From: Burkholderia sp. IMCC1007
GTDB lineage: Bacteria; Pseudomonadota; Gammaproteobacteria; Burkholderiales; Burkholderiaceae
Direction: 5' to 3'
DNA: 64,000 bases
Assembly: GCF_027257875.1 (NCBI RefSeq)
Contig: NZ_JAPVQY010000012.1
Span: 62,001 to 126,000 of the forward strand
The notes beneath the pieces are model-generated. The model was not told where the DNA came from. It worked only from the letters and a program-made list of their open reading frames with translations, and did not search any database. The translations under genes and the position numbers were made by a program. Each line of letters opens with the position of its first letter. Position 1 is the stretch's first letter. Positions 39,595 to 48,977 of the stretch are shown in pieces.

Positions 39595-41073
39595 TCATAC
39601 GTCGTCCGCATCGGCGCCGTCCGCGCCTTCCGCGCCGAGCAACCCGGCCGCCGTGTCGCCCGGCAACGCCTCCACCTGCTTCAGCTTGCGGTTCATCACG
39701 CGCGTGCGCTGCTCGGCCGCCTCGATCGAGCGCGTCACCGTCTCGAGCTGCGCCTTCGTGCGCGCGAGCACGTCGCCGAACTTGCCGAACTCGGTCTTCA
39801 CCGCGCCGAGCACCTGCCACACCTCGCTCGAACGCTGCTCGATCGCGAGCGTGCGGAACCCCATCTGCAGGCTGTTCAGCAGCGCGGTCAGCGTCGTCGG
39901 CCCGGCCACCGTCACGCGATAGTCGCGCTGCAGCAGGTCGGTCAGCCCCGGGCGCCGCAGGATCTCCGCATAGAGCCCCTCGGTCGGCAGGAACAGCAGC
40001 GCGAAATCGGTCGTATGCGGCGGCGCGACGTACTTCTCGGCGATCGTACGCGCCTCCATCCGCACGCGCGTTTCGAGCGCGCGGGCCGCTTCCTCCACCG
40101 CCGCCGAATCGGCACGCTCCTGCGCATCGATCAGCCGCTCATAGTCCTCGCGCGGGAATTTCGCGTCGATCGGCAGCCACACCGGCGCCGCGTCGCGCGT
40201 GCCGCCCTCGCGCCCCGGCAGCCGGATCGCGAACTCGACGCGCTCGCTGCTCCTGGGCACCGTCGCGACGTTCTTCGCGTACTGGTCCGGCGTGAGCATC
40301 TGTTCGAGCAGCGCCTCGAGCTGCACCTCGCCCCACGTGCCGCGCGTCTTCACGTTGGTCAGCACCTTCTTCAGGTCGCCGACGCCGGCCGCGAGCGTCT
40401 GCATCTCGCCGAGCCCGCGGTGCACCTGCTCGAGCCGGTCCGACACCAGCTTGAACGATTCGCCGAGCCGCTGTTCGAGCGTCGCATGCAGCTTCTCGTC
40501 GACCGTGCGGCGCATTTCCTCCAGCTTCGCCGCGTTGTTCGTCTCGATTTCCTTCAGCCGCTGCTCGAGCGTCGCGCGCACTTCGCCGATCCGGCGGTCG
40601 TTTGCTTCGCTCAACTGCGTGAGCTGCCGGTTCAGCGTGTCGCCGAACAGCCGCAACGCGACCGTCTGCTCTTCCCGTGCCTGCTGCGCCTGGCGCTGCA
40701 CGCTTTCGCGCATCGCGTCGAACTGCTGCGCGTTGCCGGCGACGAGCTTGCCGAGCTGCTGCGCGAACCCGTCGATCTGGTTGTTCTGCACGGTCGCGAT
40801 GCTCGTCAGCTGCGTCGCGAGCGCCTGCTGAAGCTGCGAGAAGTTGCCGGCCAGCTCGGTACGCGAGCCGCGTGCGTTCTCGACGATCTCGCCGCGCAAC
40901 TCGCGTTCGAGCCGCTCGACCGCGCGCGCCTGCGCGTGCGCGGCGTCCTCGATCTGGTCGCCGAGTACGGCTGCATCGTCGTGACTCCCGCCGCCGCGCA
41001 CGATCACGACGACCGCCACCGCCAGCGCGACAGCCAGCACGACGACTGCCGCCAGCAACAACGTCGTCGTCAT
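39595..41073 (-). CDS. rmuC: DNA recombination protein RmuC
   Basis: RmuC is a membrane-anchored protein that limits recombination at inverted repeats and resembles nucleases. The 492 residues have one N-terminal membrane helix (about 4-26), a long coiled coil (about 35-240) and the conserved domain beginning TRGTWGEVQLEALLEQML, with PIDAKFPREDYERL and LLFLPTEGLYAEI. It overlaps the dehydrogenase gene by 4 bp. Confidence 0.93.
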   Translation of the reverse strand: MTTTLLLAAVVVLAVALAVAVVVIVRGGGSHDDAAVLGDQIEDAAHAQARAVERLERELRGEIVENARGSRTELAGNFSQLQQALATQLTSIATVQNNQIDGFAQQLGKLVAGNAQQFDAMRESVQRQAQQAREEQTVALRLFGDTLNRQLTQLSEANDRRIGEVRATLEQRLKEIETNNAAKLEEMRRTVDEKLHATLEQRLGESFKLVSDRLEQVHRGLGEMQTLAAGVGDLKKVLTNVKTRGTWGEVQLEALLEQMLTPDQYAKNVATVPRSSERVEFAIRLPGREGGTRDAAPVWLPIDAKFPREDYERLIDAQERADSAAVEEAARALETRVRMEARTIAEKYVAPPHTTDFALLFLPTEGLYAEILRRPGLTDLLQRDYRVTVAGPTTLTALLNSLQMGFRTLAIEQRSSEVWQVLGAVKTEFGKFGDVLARTKAQLETVTRSIEAAEQRTRVMNRKLKQVEALPGDTAAGLLGAEGADGADADDV

Positions 41074-42059
41074 GCGCGCGGCTTCCCGATCACGTCCGGG
41101 TTGATCGGATTCGGCGGCCGCCCCGCACGCGGTCCTTCGCCCAGCGCGGCAATCAGGTTGTCGGCGGCGAGGTCCGCCATCGCGCGGCGCGTCTTTTCGG
41201 TCGCGCTCGCGATGTGCGGCGTCAGCACGACGTTCGGCACCTCGAGCAGCGCCGGATGCACGCTCGGCTCGCCTTCATACACGTCGAGGCCGGCCGCGGC
41301 GATCGTCCCGTTGCGCAGCGCAACGGCCAGCGCCGCGTCGTCGACGATGCCGCCGCGCGCGATGTTGGTCAGCGTCGCGGTGGGCTTCATCTTCGCGAGT
41401 TCGGCCGCGCCGATCGTGTGATGGTTCTCCTTCGTATACGGCAGCACCAGCACGACGTGATCGGCACGCGACAGCAGCGCGTCCTTCGACACGTATTCGG
41501 CATTCAGTTCGGCCTCGATCTCGGGCGCGACCCGCGAGCGGTTGTGATAGATCACCTGCATCCCGAACCCGCGCGCACGGCGCGCGAGCGCCTGACCGAT
41601 ACGCCCCATCCCGATGACGCCCAGCGTCGACCCGTAAATGTCGCTGCCGAGGAAGCCGTCGTACGCCCACTTCTGCCAGTGCCCGGCGCGTAGCCAATGC
41701 TCGGATTCCGCGATTCGTCGCGCCGCGGCCATCATCAGCGCCCAGCCGAAATCCGCGGTCGACTCGTTCAGCACGTCGGGCGTGTTGGTACCGAGCACGT
41801 TCGCCGCATTGAACGCGGCCATGTCGAAGTTGTTGTAGCCGACCGCCATGTTCGACACGACGCGCAGGCGCGGCGCCGCCGCGAGCGCGGCCGCGCCGAC
41901 CGGATCGCCGGCCGTGAGCGCGCCGTCCTTGTCCGCGAGACGCGCGGCGAGCGCATCGGGAGCGAGCGCGTCGCCGTTGTTCCAGTCGACTTCGAAATAC
42001 TGCTTGAGCCGCTCGATCACGTCCGCAAAAATCGGACGTGCGACCAGGATCTTCTGCAT
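41070..42059 (-). CDS. D-2-hydroxyacid dehydrogenase (GhrB-like)
   Basis: This NAD(P)H-dependent enzyme family reduces glyoxylate, hydroxypyruvate or 2-ketogluconate. The 329 residues have the nucleotide loop GVIGMGRIGQALARR and the Arg-Glu-His catalytic set: Arg in NIARGGIVDD, Glu in DVYEGEPSV, His in LTPHIASAT. I chose ATG 42059, which has GGAG 7 nt upstream; the in-frame ATG at 42071 lacks one. The exact substrate is open. Confidence 0.9.
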   Translation of the reverse strand: MQKILVARPIFADVIERLKQYFEVDWNNGDALAPDALAARLADKDGALTAGDPVGAAALAAAPRLRVVSNMAVGYNNFDMAAFNAANVLGTNTPDVLNESTADFGWALMMAAARRIAESEHWLRAGHWQKWAYDGFLGSDIYGSTLGVIGMGRIGQALARRARGFGMQVIYHNRSRVAPEIEAELNAEYVSKDALLSRADHVVLVLPYTKENHHTIGAAELAKMKPTATLTNIARGGIVDDAALAVALRNGTIAAAGLDVYEGEPSVHPALLEVPNVVLTPHIASATEKTRRAMADLAADNLIAALGEGPRAGRPPNPINPDVIGKPRA

Positions 42060-42140
42060 CGTCATCTCCACATGCCGCAGCCGGAACGCGGCACACCGTG
42101 TGCCGCCGGGACCGCCCGCGCTTGGTTGAAAATCGTCAGC

Positions 42141-43571
42141 CTACGCCGTGAAAAAGATCCACGACGTCAGCAGGAACACCGGTACCAGTACGATCAGCGA
42201 CCAGCCGAGATACGCAAAGAAGCTCGGCATCTTCACGCCGCGCGATTCCGCGATCGCCTTCACCATGAAGTTCGGCGCATTGCCGATATAGCTGTTCGCG
42301 CCCATGAACACGGCCCCCGCGGAGATCGCGGCGAGCGTCGTCGCGCCGGTCGTCATCAGCGACTGCGCGTCGCCGCCCGCGAGGTTGAAGAACACGAGGT
42401 AGGTGGGCGCGTTGTCGAGGAACGACGACAGCAGGCCGGTCGCCCAGAAGTACATCGCATCGATCGGCTTGCCGTCGGGGCCCGTGACGAGATGGACGAC
42501 GTGCGCGAACGCGCCGTCGGCACCCGCGCGCAGGATCACGATCACGGGCGCGATCGTCACGAAGATTCCCGCGAACAGCTTCGCGACCTCTTCGATCGGC
42601 GCCCAGTTGAACGCGTTGCCCTCGCGCGCCGAACGCGGCGTCAGCGCAAGCGACGCGAGCGCCACGACGACGAGCGCGACGTCGCGCACGAGGTTCTGGA
42701 GCGCGACGTGCGTGCCCCACACGTCGAACGTGATGCCCGGCTTCCAGATACCGCTCATCAGCACGAGGCCGATCACGGCCGCGAGCAGCACGAAGTTGAT
42801 CTTGCCGTCGATCGACAGCGCGGCGCCGTCGGGCGTCGGATCGAGCGCGAGCGGCCGTGCGTCGCCGCCCTTGCGGTAGAAGTATGTGTCGAGCACGAAG
42901 AACAGCGTCAGCAGCACCGCACAAATGAATAGCATCGGCAGCGCAAGATGCGTAGTCGTCCAGAAGAAGCTCACGCCGTTCAGGAAACCGAGGAACAGCG
43001 GCGGATCGCCGAGCGGCGACAGCGAGCCGCCCGCGTTCGCGACGAGGAAGATGAAGAAGATCACGACATGCACGACGTGCTTGCGGTTGTCGTTCGCGCG
43101 CAGCAGCGGCCGGATCAGCAGCATCGCGGCACCCGTCGTGCCCATAACGCTCGCGAGCAGCGTGCCGAGCGCGAGGATCGCGGTGTTCAGCTTCGGCGTG
43201 CCGTGCAGGTTGCCGTTCACGCAGATGCCGCCGGCCACCGTGTAAAGCGCGGTCAGCAGCACGATGAACGGGATGTACTCCTCGAGCAGCGCATGCACCA
43301 ATGTACCGAACGCGGTGCCCGCGCCGAACGCGAGCGCGAACGGCGCCAGGAACGCGACGGCCCACGCGGCGGCGATCTTGCCGAAGTGGTGATGCCAGAA
43401 CACCGGCGCGACGAGCGGGAACACCGCGATGGACAGCAGGATCCCGGCGAACGGGATACCCCAGAGCGCGGACAGCGTGGCACCGTCGAGCGTGGCGGCC
43501 GATGCGAGCGCCGGAACGGCGCCAAGCGCGGTTCCCGACGCCATGCCCGCCCAGGCGGCATGTCGTTTCAT
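42141..43571 (-). CDS. NhaD/CitMHS-type sodium:proton antiporter-like transporter
   Basis: The 476-residue protein has an N-terminal signal-like segment (ALGAVPALASAA) and about eleven hydrophobic helices, with ANAGGSLSPLGDPPLF and FLDNAPTYLVFFNLAGG, which match the ion-binding repeats of the NhaD/arsenite/citrate transporter superfamily. The ion and substrate are inferred only. It lies 43 bp downstream of the LutC-type gene on the same strand. Confidence 0.8.
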   Translation of the reverse strand: MKRHAAWAGMASGTALGAVPALASAATLDGATLSALWGIPFAGILLSIAVFPLVAPVFWHHHFGKIAAAWAVAFLAPFALAFGAGTAFGTLVHALLEEYIPFIVLLTALYTVAGGICVNGNLHGTPKLNTAILALGTLLASVMGTTGAAMLLIRPLLRANDNRKHVVHVVIFFIFLVANAGGSLSPLGDPPLFLGFLNGVSFFWTTTHLALPMLFICAVLLTLFFVLDTYFYRKGGDARPLALDPTPDGAALSIDGKINFVLLAAVIGLVLMSGIWKPGITFDVWGTHVALQNLVRDVALVVVALASLALTPRSAREGNAFNWAPIEEVAKLFAGIFVTIAPVIVILRAGADGAFAHVVHLVTGPDGKPIDAMYFWATGLLSSFLDNAPTYLVFFNLAGGDAQSLMTTGATTLAAISAGAVFMGANSYIGNAPNFMVKAIAESRGVKMPSFFAYLGWSLIVLVPVFLLTSWIFFTA

Positions 43572-43614
43572 GCAGAACTTCCTTGTACGAATGGCGGTGG
43601 GTGCAGCGGATACG

Positions 43615-44277
43615 TCAGGCGCCCCGCACGACGATCGCGTGAACGCGGTACGGGCCGTGTGCGCCCAGCACGATGGTCTGCTCGATGTCGCCGGTGCGCG
43701 ACGGGCCCGATACGAAATTGACCGCGCGCGGCAATTCGCCCCGCTCCGCGCGAATCAGCGCGAATGCGTCTTCATGGCCGGCGACGATCCGCGACGCCGG
43801 CACGATCGCGATGTGGGTTTCCGGCAGAAGGCCGGCCGACGCATAGGTGTCGGGGCCGGACAGCAGCACCAGCGAGCCCGTTTCGGCGGTCGCGCAGAAA
43901 CAGCCCGTCAGGCCGACGAGATCGCCGTCGCGCGGCTTGCGGCATTCGACCGACAGGCCGGCGCCTGCCCAGTCGAGATCGGACAGCGTACGCCATGCGA
44001 TGGCCTGCATCGGCAGGCCGTGAGCGGAAAGATAGCGGGCAGCGGCAGCCGGCGCGTCGGCGAGCGTCGCGACTTCGTCGACCGTCGTCGACAGGCGCGC
44101 CGCCTCATCGACGAACGCGGCGACGAGGTCGGCCGGCATCGGCGGACGCGGCCCCTCGGGATGACGGGCGAGATAGTCGGCGACGCCTTCGCGCTCCGTC
44201 GCATCGGGTTCGCCCGTGCGCCCCTGAGCCGCGCGAATGCGCGCGAGGATCTGGCGACGGGCAGCGGAAGTGTCCAT
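43615..44277 (-). CDS. LutC/YkgG-type LUD-domain protein
   Basis: LUD-domain proteins such as LutC act with LutA and LutB in L-lactate oxidation. The 220 residues show LTGCFCATAETGSLVLLSGPD and a C-terminal SGPSRTGDIEQTIVLGAHGP, the family ending. No lutA or lutB gene is near, so this copy is an orphan whose role may differ. The ATG at 44277 follows pncB by 86 bp. Confidence 0.87.
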   Translation of the reverse strand: MDTSAARRQILARIRAAQGRTGEPDATEREGVADYLARHPEGPRPPMPADLVAAFVDEAARLSTTVDEVATLADAPAAAARYLSAHGLPMQAIAWRTLSDLDWAGAGLSVECRKPRDGDLVGLTGCFCATAETGSLVLLSGPDTYASAGLLPETHIAIVPASRIVAGHEDAFALIRAERGELPRAVNFVSGPSRTGDIEQTIVLGAHGPYRVHAIVVRGA

Positions 44278-44363
44278 GAACGGTCCTCGTGACGTTGGCG
44301 TGCGATACCGTCGGATTATACCGGCGGCCCTCGCCGCGACGCACCTGGCCGTTCGGCCGGCGC

Positions 44364-45563
44364 CTACTTCGACGCGTCGTCGTCGGCCGGCTGCGCGATG
44401 CCGAACACCTGGCGCAGGTACGCGAGATACGCCTTGTCGTCGCACATGCTCTTGCCCGGTGAATCCGACAGCTTGGCGACCGGTTGCCCGTTGCAGCGAA
44501 CCATCTTGATCACGATCTGCAGCGGCACGTAGCCGAGATCGTTCGTGAGATTGGTGCCGACGCCGAACGCCAGCTTGCAGCGGCCGCGGAACCGTTCGTA
44601 CAGCTGCATGACCTTCGGGATGTCGAGCGCGTCCGAGAACACGAGCACCTTGGTGCGCGGGTCGCAGCGGTTCGTTTCGTAGTGATGCAGCATGCGCTCG
44701 CCCCAGTCGAACGGATCGCCCGAGTCGTGACGCGCACCGTCGAACAGCTTGCAGAAGTACATGTCGAAGTCGTTCAGGAACGCGTCCATCCCGTAGACGT
44801 CCGACAGTGCGATCCCGAGGTCGCCGCGATATTCCTTCGCCCACATCTCGAAACCGTAGGTCTGCGAATCGCGCAGCCGCGGGCCGAGCGCCTGGCATGC
44901 CTGCAGGTATTCGTGCGCCATCGTGCCGAGCGGCGTCAGGTCGTGCTTCATCGCGTAGAACACGTTGCTCGTGCCCGCGAATTGCGGCCCGAGCCCGTCG
45001 CGCAGCGTGAGCGCGACCTCCTCGTGCCACACCTTCGAGAAGCGCCGGCGCGTGCCGTAGTCGGCGATCTTGCAGTCGGCGAACTCGGGCTGCGCGCCGA
45101 GCAGCTTGACCTTCTCGCGCAGCCGCTCGCGGCCTTCGCGATAGTCGGGCTCGCGCTGCGTGTTGCGGAAATAGACTTCGTTGACGATCGCCAGCACCGG
45201 GATCTCGAACAGGATCGTATGCAGCCACGGCCCCTCGATCACGATGTCGATCTCGCCGTTGCCCTTCGGCGACGGCGTGATCGAGATGTACTTTTCGTTC
45301 AGGTGGAACAGCGCGAGGAAGTCGACGAAGTCGCTCTTGATGAAGCGCATGCGCCGCAGGTAGTCGAGCTCGTCGTCGGTGAAGCGTAGCGAACAGAGGC
45401 CGCGCACCTCGTCGCGGATCTCGTCGATATACGGCACGAGATCGACGCCGGGCGTGCGGCACCGAAACCGGTATTCGACGTTTGCGGCAGGAAAGTGATG
45501 CAGAACGACCTGCATCATCGTGAACTTGTAGAGATCCGTGTCGAGCAGCGAAGTGATGATCAT
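44364..45563 (-). CDS. pncB: Nicotinate phosphoribosyltransferase
   Basis: PncB makes nicotinate mononucleotide from nicotinate and PRPP for NAD salvage. The 399 residues begin [18 protein letters not shown] and include YGTRRRFSK and [13 protein letters not shown], with the PRPP-loop region [10 protein letters not shown]. The conserved LDTDLYK start supports ATG 45563; longer in-frame openings upstream are GC-rich non-coding. Confidence 0.96.
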   Translation of the reverse strand: MIITSLLDTDLYKFTMMQVVLHHFPAANVEYRFRCRTPGVDLVPYIDEIRDEVRGLCSLRFTDDELDYLRRMRFIKSDFVDFLALFHLNEKYISITPSPKGNGEIDIVIEGPWLHTILFEIPVLAIVNEVYFRNTQREPDYREGRERLREKVKLLGAQPEFADCKIADYGTRRRFSKVWHEEVALTLRDGLGPQFAGTSNVFYAMKHDLTPLGTMAHEYLQACQALGPRLRDSQTYGFEMWAKEYRGDLGIALSDVYGMDAFLNDFDMYFCKLFDGARHDSGDPFDWGERMLHHYETNRCDPRTKVLVFSDALDIPKVMQLYERFRGRCKLAFGVGTNLTNDLGYVPLQIVIKMVRCNGQPVAKLSDSPGKSMCDDKAYLAYLRQVFGIAQPADDDASK

Positions 45564-45844
45564 GATTGCGGTACGCCGATATCGTGACCGGGCCCCGGCG
45601 CACCGCGCGCCGCCCGATCTGTCGGCCATGTTACCCGAATGCGTGCCCGACCATCGTGAAACCCCTGCCCGCCCGGCCGCGTCGGGCCGGCGTTGCGCCG
45701 CCGCGCGCGGCCGACGCCATAAACTAATCACGAAACGATATAAGCCGGAAAGCCGACCACGTCATGCGGGTTTTGCGCTTCAGTTACAATGCCGCTTTTG
45801 GCGCACACGCCACCCCATATATACCGCCAAGCAGGAGCGTTTTA

Positions 45845-46168
45845 ATGACTCACGTTGTGACCGAAGGCTGCATCAAGTGCAAATACACGGATTGCGTGGA
45901 TGTGTGCCCGGTGGATTGCTTCCGTGAAGGTCCCAACTTTCTCGCCATCGATCCGGACGAGTGCATCGACTGCGCCGTGTGCGTCGCCGAGTGCCCGACC
46001 AATGCGATCTATGCCGAAGAAGACGTTCCGGGCGACCAGCAGCAGTTCACCGAGCTGAACGCCGAGCTGGCGAAGAACTGGCCGTCGATCACGAAGACCA
46101 AGCCGGCACCGGCCGACGCGGACGAGTGGAAGGACGTGCAAGAGAAGCTGCACCTGCTCGAGCGCTGA
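45845..46168 (+). CDS. fdxA: Seven-iron ferredoxin FdxA
   Basis: FdxA carries a [3Fe-4S] and a [4Fe-4S] cluster and transfers electrons at low potential. The 107 residues contain Cys9, Cys12, Cys17, Cys21 and the second set in [12 protein letters not shown], matching the Azotobacter ferredoxin I pattern. ATG 45845 gives [17 protein letters not shown]. The 281-bp region divergent from pncB holds its promoter; a TACAAT hexamer at about 45786 is a possible -10. Confidence 0.96.
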   Translation: MTHVVTEGCIKCKYTDCVDVCPVDCFREGPNFLAIDPDECIDCAVCVAECPTNAIYAEEDVPGDQQQFTELNAELAKNWPSITKTKPAPADADEWKDVQEKLHLLER

Positions 46169-46216
46169 TCGCGCGGCGGCGCCGAAAAAAATTTTGTGCG
46201 TCGCGGCCCAAAAGTG

Positions 46217-46245
46217 TTGACAGGTTAGCGAACACTCCATACAAT
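46217..46245 (+). promoter_or_regulatory. Consensus sigma-70 promoter for the tRNA-Asn genes
   Basis: TTGACA (46217-46222) and TACAAT (46240-46245) are separated by exactly 17 bp, 27 bp ahead of the first tRNA. This is a near-perfect housekeeping promoter. Confidence 0.85.
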
Positions 46246-46271
46246 CTCGTTTCTCTGCTGTTGTTGTTTGT

Positions 46272-46347
46272 TCCCCGATAGCTCAGTCGGTAGAGCGCCG
46301 GACTGTTAATCCGTAGGTCCCTGGTTCGAGCCCAGGTCGGGGAGCCA
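46272..46347 (+). tRNA. tRNA-Asn (GTT), first copy
   Basis: The 76-nt sequence folds as a cloverleaf with acceptor TCCCCGA / TCGGGGA, D-arm GCTC...GAGC, anticodon GTT in CTGTTAA, T-arm with GGTTCGAGCC, and an encoded CCA end. Confidence 0.98.
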
Positions 46348-46358
46348 AAAACATCAGG

Positions 46359-46383
46359 CCCGTTGAAAGTGGACGGGTTTTTG
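46359..46383 (+). terminator. Weak terminator after the first tRNA-Asn
   Basis: A 5-bp stem CCCGT/ACGGG is followed by TTTTT. It is short, and no separate promoter was recognised for the second tRNA, so readthrough is likely. Confidence 0.4.
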
Positions 46384-46427
46384 TTGGCAACCCTGTTGGA
46401 ACCCAACACGCAGATGTACCGATTTAT

Positions 46428-46503
46428 TCCCCGATAGCTCAGTCGGTAGAGCGCCGGACTGTTAATCCGTAGGTCCCTGGTTCGAGCCCAGGTCGGGGAG
46501 CCA
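46428..46503 (+). tRNA. tRNA-Asn (GTT), second copy
   Basis: Identical over all 76 nt to the copy at 46272-46347, with encoded CCA. The two starts are 156 bp apart. Confidence 0.98.
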
Positions 46504-46510
46504 GACAATG

Positions 46511-46540
46511 AAAGGCCCGTCATTCGACGGGCCTTTTGTC
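46511..46540 (+). terminator. Terminator after the tRNA-Asn pair
   Basis: AAAGGCCCGTC-ATTC-GACGGGCCTTT with a following TTGTCTTTT is a strong intrinsic terminator. Confidence 0.88.
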
Positions 46541-46610
46541 TTTTCGGCACCCGACGGCCGCCGCCCCGCATGCTAGAGTCTTTGTCTCGCACTCGCATCC
46601 GGTTCCGTCG

Positions 46611-47096
46611 ATGAAACCCCGCCTCCTTTCCGCCACGCCGTTCGCCCTTCTCTTTTGCGCCCTTGCCGTCGCCCCGCTCGCGCACGCGGAGGAAGTCGGC
46701 AGCGTCAACACCCATTTCCGCGTGACGGGCTCCGATCGGGTGGTCGTCGAAGCGTACGACGACCCGCTCGTGAGCGGCGTGACCTGCTACGTCTCACGTG
46801 CACGCACCGGCGGGATCAAGGGCACGCTCGGCGTCGCGGAAGATCCGAGCGAAGCGTCGATCGCATGCCGGCAGGTCGGCCCGCTCAGCTTCAAGGAGCC
46901 GCTCAAGCAGCAGACCGACGTGTTCAGCGAGCGCATGTCGTTCATCTTCAAGACGCTGCACGTCGTGCGCGTGGTCGACAAGAAGCGCAACACGCTCGTC
47001 TACCTGACCTACAGCGACCGCATCGTCAGCGGCAGCCCGAAGAACGCCGTCACCGCGGTGCCGATGCCGGCCGGCACGACGATTCCGGTCAAGTAA
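46611..47096 (+). CDS. creA: CreA family exported protein
   Basis: The 161 residues have a signal peptide ending APLAHAEE (about 25) and then the CreA core: [38 protein letters not shown] and [16 protein letters not shown]. CreA proteins are periplasmic and of unknown function despite the old name (catabolite regulation). The gene stands alone after the tRNA terminator. Confidence 0.9.
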   Translation: MKPRLLSATPFALLFCALAVAPLAHAEEVGSVNTHFRVTGSDRVVVEAYDDPLVSGVTCYVSRARTGGIKGTLGVAEDPSEASIACRQVGPLSFKEPLKQQTDVFSERMSFIFKTLHVVRVVDKKRNTLVYLTYSDRIVSGSPKNAVTAVPMPAGTTIPVK

Positions 47097-47157
47097 GCCC
47101 GCGCCTGCCGGGCGCGCGAGCGATACACTGTCGATTCGACTCTCCCCGCGCCCGACC

Positions 47158-48060
47158 ATGTCCGCCACCCGCCTTCCGGATTCCGCACGCTACTGGCGCA
47201 CGCCGTTGCTGCCGAACGCGGATCTGCTCACGGCCACGTATCGCAACCATACGTTCGCGCCGCACTGGCACGACGCGTACACGATTCCGGTGATCCTCGA
47301 GGGCGCCGAGCGTTACACCTATCGCGGCAGCGGCCATGTCGCCGAAACGGGCACCGTGCCGGTGATCAATCCCGGCGAAGTGCACACGGGCTCGCGCGCG
47401 ACCGACGAGGGCTGGTGCTATCGCGTCAGCTACGTGCCGGTCGACTATCTCCGCGCACTCGCGAACGCGATCGCGGGCCGCCCGCAAGATGCGCCGTGGT
47501 TCCCGTCCGGCGTGATCCGCGACCCCGATCTCGCCGCGCGCCTCGCGCACGCGCACCGGATGATGGAAGCCGGCAGCGAACCCATGCGGCCAACCAGCGC
47601 ACACGGGGCGGCGCACGCCGGCGCTCCCGCTCCCGGGACGCCGCGCGTGTACGACCCGCTCGCCGCCGAAACCGCGATGCTCGACGCGCTGTCGACGCTG
47701 ATCGCGCGCCATGCCGACGCGCGGCTGCAACCGGCGGCGCTCGCGGCAGACGAGCCGCGCGTCGACGCGATGCGCGAACGGCTCGCTGCCGATCTCACGT
47801 GCACGGTGACGCTCGACGAGGTCGCGCGGGCAGTCGGCCTGTCGTCGTTCCACGCGGCGCGACTGTTCACCCGTACGACCGGGATGCCGCCGCATGCGTG
47901 GCGCAACCAGTTGCGGCTGCAGCGCGCGCTTGCGCCGTTGCGCGCAGGCGCGCCCGTCGCCGATGTCGCGGCCGCAAGCGGCTTCGTCGACCAGAGCCAC
48001 TTCACGCGCCACTTCAAACGGATGTTCGGCGTGCCGCCCGGGCGCTGGCAGGCGCGCTGA
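47158..48060 (+). CDS. AraC-family transcriptional regulator
   Basis: The 300 residues have an N-terminal cupin-like sensor (HWHDAYTIPVILEGAERY ... INPGEVHTG) and a C-terminal double helix-turn-helix (LDEVARAVGLSSFHAARLFTR and VADVAAASGFVDQSHFTRHF). It is followed by azlCD, and regulators of this type are often paired with them, so it may control that exporter. The ligand is unknown. Confidence 0.9.
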   Translation: MSATRLPDSARYWRTPLLPNADLLTATYRNHTFAPHWHDAYTIPVILEGAERYTYRGSGHVAETGTVPVINPGEVHTGSRATDEGWCYRVSYVPVDYLRALANAIAGRPQDAPWFPSGVIRDPDLAARLAHAHRMMEAGSEPMRPTSAHGAAHAGAPAPGTPRVYDPLAAETAMLDALSTLIARHADARLQPAALAADEPRVDAMRERLAADLTCTVTLDEVARAVGLSSFHAARLFTRTTGMPPHAWRNQLRLQRALAPLRAGAPVADVAAASGFVDQSHFTRHFKRMFGVPPGRWQAR

Positions 48061-48106
48061 CGCGCCGATTTCGCGCATTCGCCGGTACGGGGAACCGTGC
48101 CCGCGC

Positions 48107-48154
48107 GGCATCGGCATCGGCATCGGCATCGGCATCGGCATCGGCGTCGGCATC
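48107..48154. repeat. Hexanucleotide tandem repeat upstream of azlC
   Basis: Eight head-to-tail units of GGCATC (the seventh is GGCGTC) fill 48 bp of the 149-bp non-coding gap between the AraC gene and azlC, ending 55 bp before the azlC start. Confidence 0.92.
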
Positions 48155-48209
48155 GCCCGGAGCAAGAACATACAAGCCATCACGGAGCCACCCCGCTATC
48201 CTCCGACTC

Positions 48210-48977
48210 ATGGAGAAGCGTCCCTTGAACCCCGTACCCCCGCCCCCACCCCGCCGTCCGCTGAACGAATGGCTCGACGGCGCCCGCGACACGATCCCGA
48301 TGATGATCGGCGCGGCGCCGTTCGGCGTGATCTTCGGCACGCTCGTCGGCGGCGGTCCGCTCGCCGCCTGGCACGGCGCACTGATGTCGCTCGCCGTGTT
48401 CGCCGGCTCCGCGCAATTCATCGCGCTCGGCCTGATCGCCGGCAGCGCGAGCTTCGTCGTCGTGCTCGCGACGACGCTGATCGTGAACCTGCGCCACCTG
48501 CTGTACAGCGCGACGCTCGCGCCGTACGTCGCGCACCTGCCGCTGCGCTGGCGCGCGGCACTCGGCGCGCTGATGACCGACGAAGTGTTCGCGGTCGCCT
48601 ATGCGCACTACCGGCACTTCCCGCCCGGCGCGATCGGCCCGTACTACTTCTTCGGCTCGGGCCTCGCGATGTACCTGAACTGGCAGGTCTGGACGCTCGC
48701 GGGCATCGGCTTCGGCGCCGCGTTCCCGGGCCTCCAGTCGCTCGGCCTCGATTTCGCGATGGCGGCGACCTTCATCGCGATCGTCGTCCCGCAACTCGGC
48801 ACGCTGCGCTATTTCGCGGCCGCCGCGACGGCCGGCACGCTCGCGTACTTCTGGCAGGGATGGCCGTACAAGCTCGGGCTGCTCGGCGCCGTGGCCGCCG
48901 GTGTCGCGGTCGGCGTCGCGCTCACGCTGCTGCACGCGCGCGCGCGCACCGGTTCTCGCACGGAGGTCGCATCGTGA
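48210..48977 (+). CDS. azlC: AzlC family branched-chain amino-acid export subunit
   Basis: AzlC with AzlD exports branched-chain amino acids or analogues (BrnFE in Corynebacterium). The 255-residue protein has about six to seven hydrophobic helices and the family motifs GAAPFGVIFGTLVGG, FAGSAQFIALGLI, LRHLLYSATLAP and MTDEVFA. The N-terminus contains five consecutive prolines (residues 10-14), a sequence that would need EF-P for smooth translation. Start ATG 48210; the longer open frame upstream crosses the AraC gene. Confidence 0.93.
   Translation: MEKRPLNPVPPPPPRRPLNEWLDGARDTIPMMIGAAPFGVIFGTLVGGGPLAAWHGALMSLAVFAGSAQFIALGLIAGSASFVVVLATTLIVNLRHLLYSATLAPYVAHLPLRWRAALGALMTDEVFAVAYAHYRHFPPGAIGPYYFFGSGLAMYLNWQVWTLAGIGFGAAFPGLQSLGLDFAMAATFIAIVVPQLGTLRYFAAAATAGTLAYFWQGWPYKLGLLGAVAAGVAVGVALTLLHARARTGSRTEVAS

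Noticed and set aside
46089..46715. Minus-strand frame of 208 residues across the tRNA pair, with a repeated TWARTRDLRINSPALYRL motif
   Set aside because: The repeated motif is the antisense translation of the two tRNA-Asn genes, a well-known false protein signature.
48107..48154. Hexamer run considered as a CRISPR or coding repeat
   Set aside because: There are no spacers, and it lies in the non-coding gap after the AraC stop codon.
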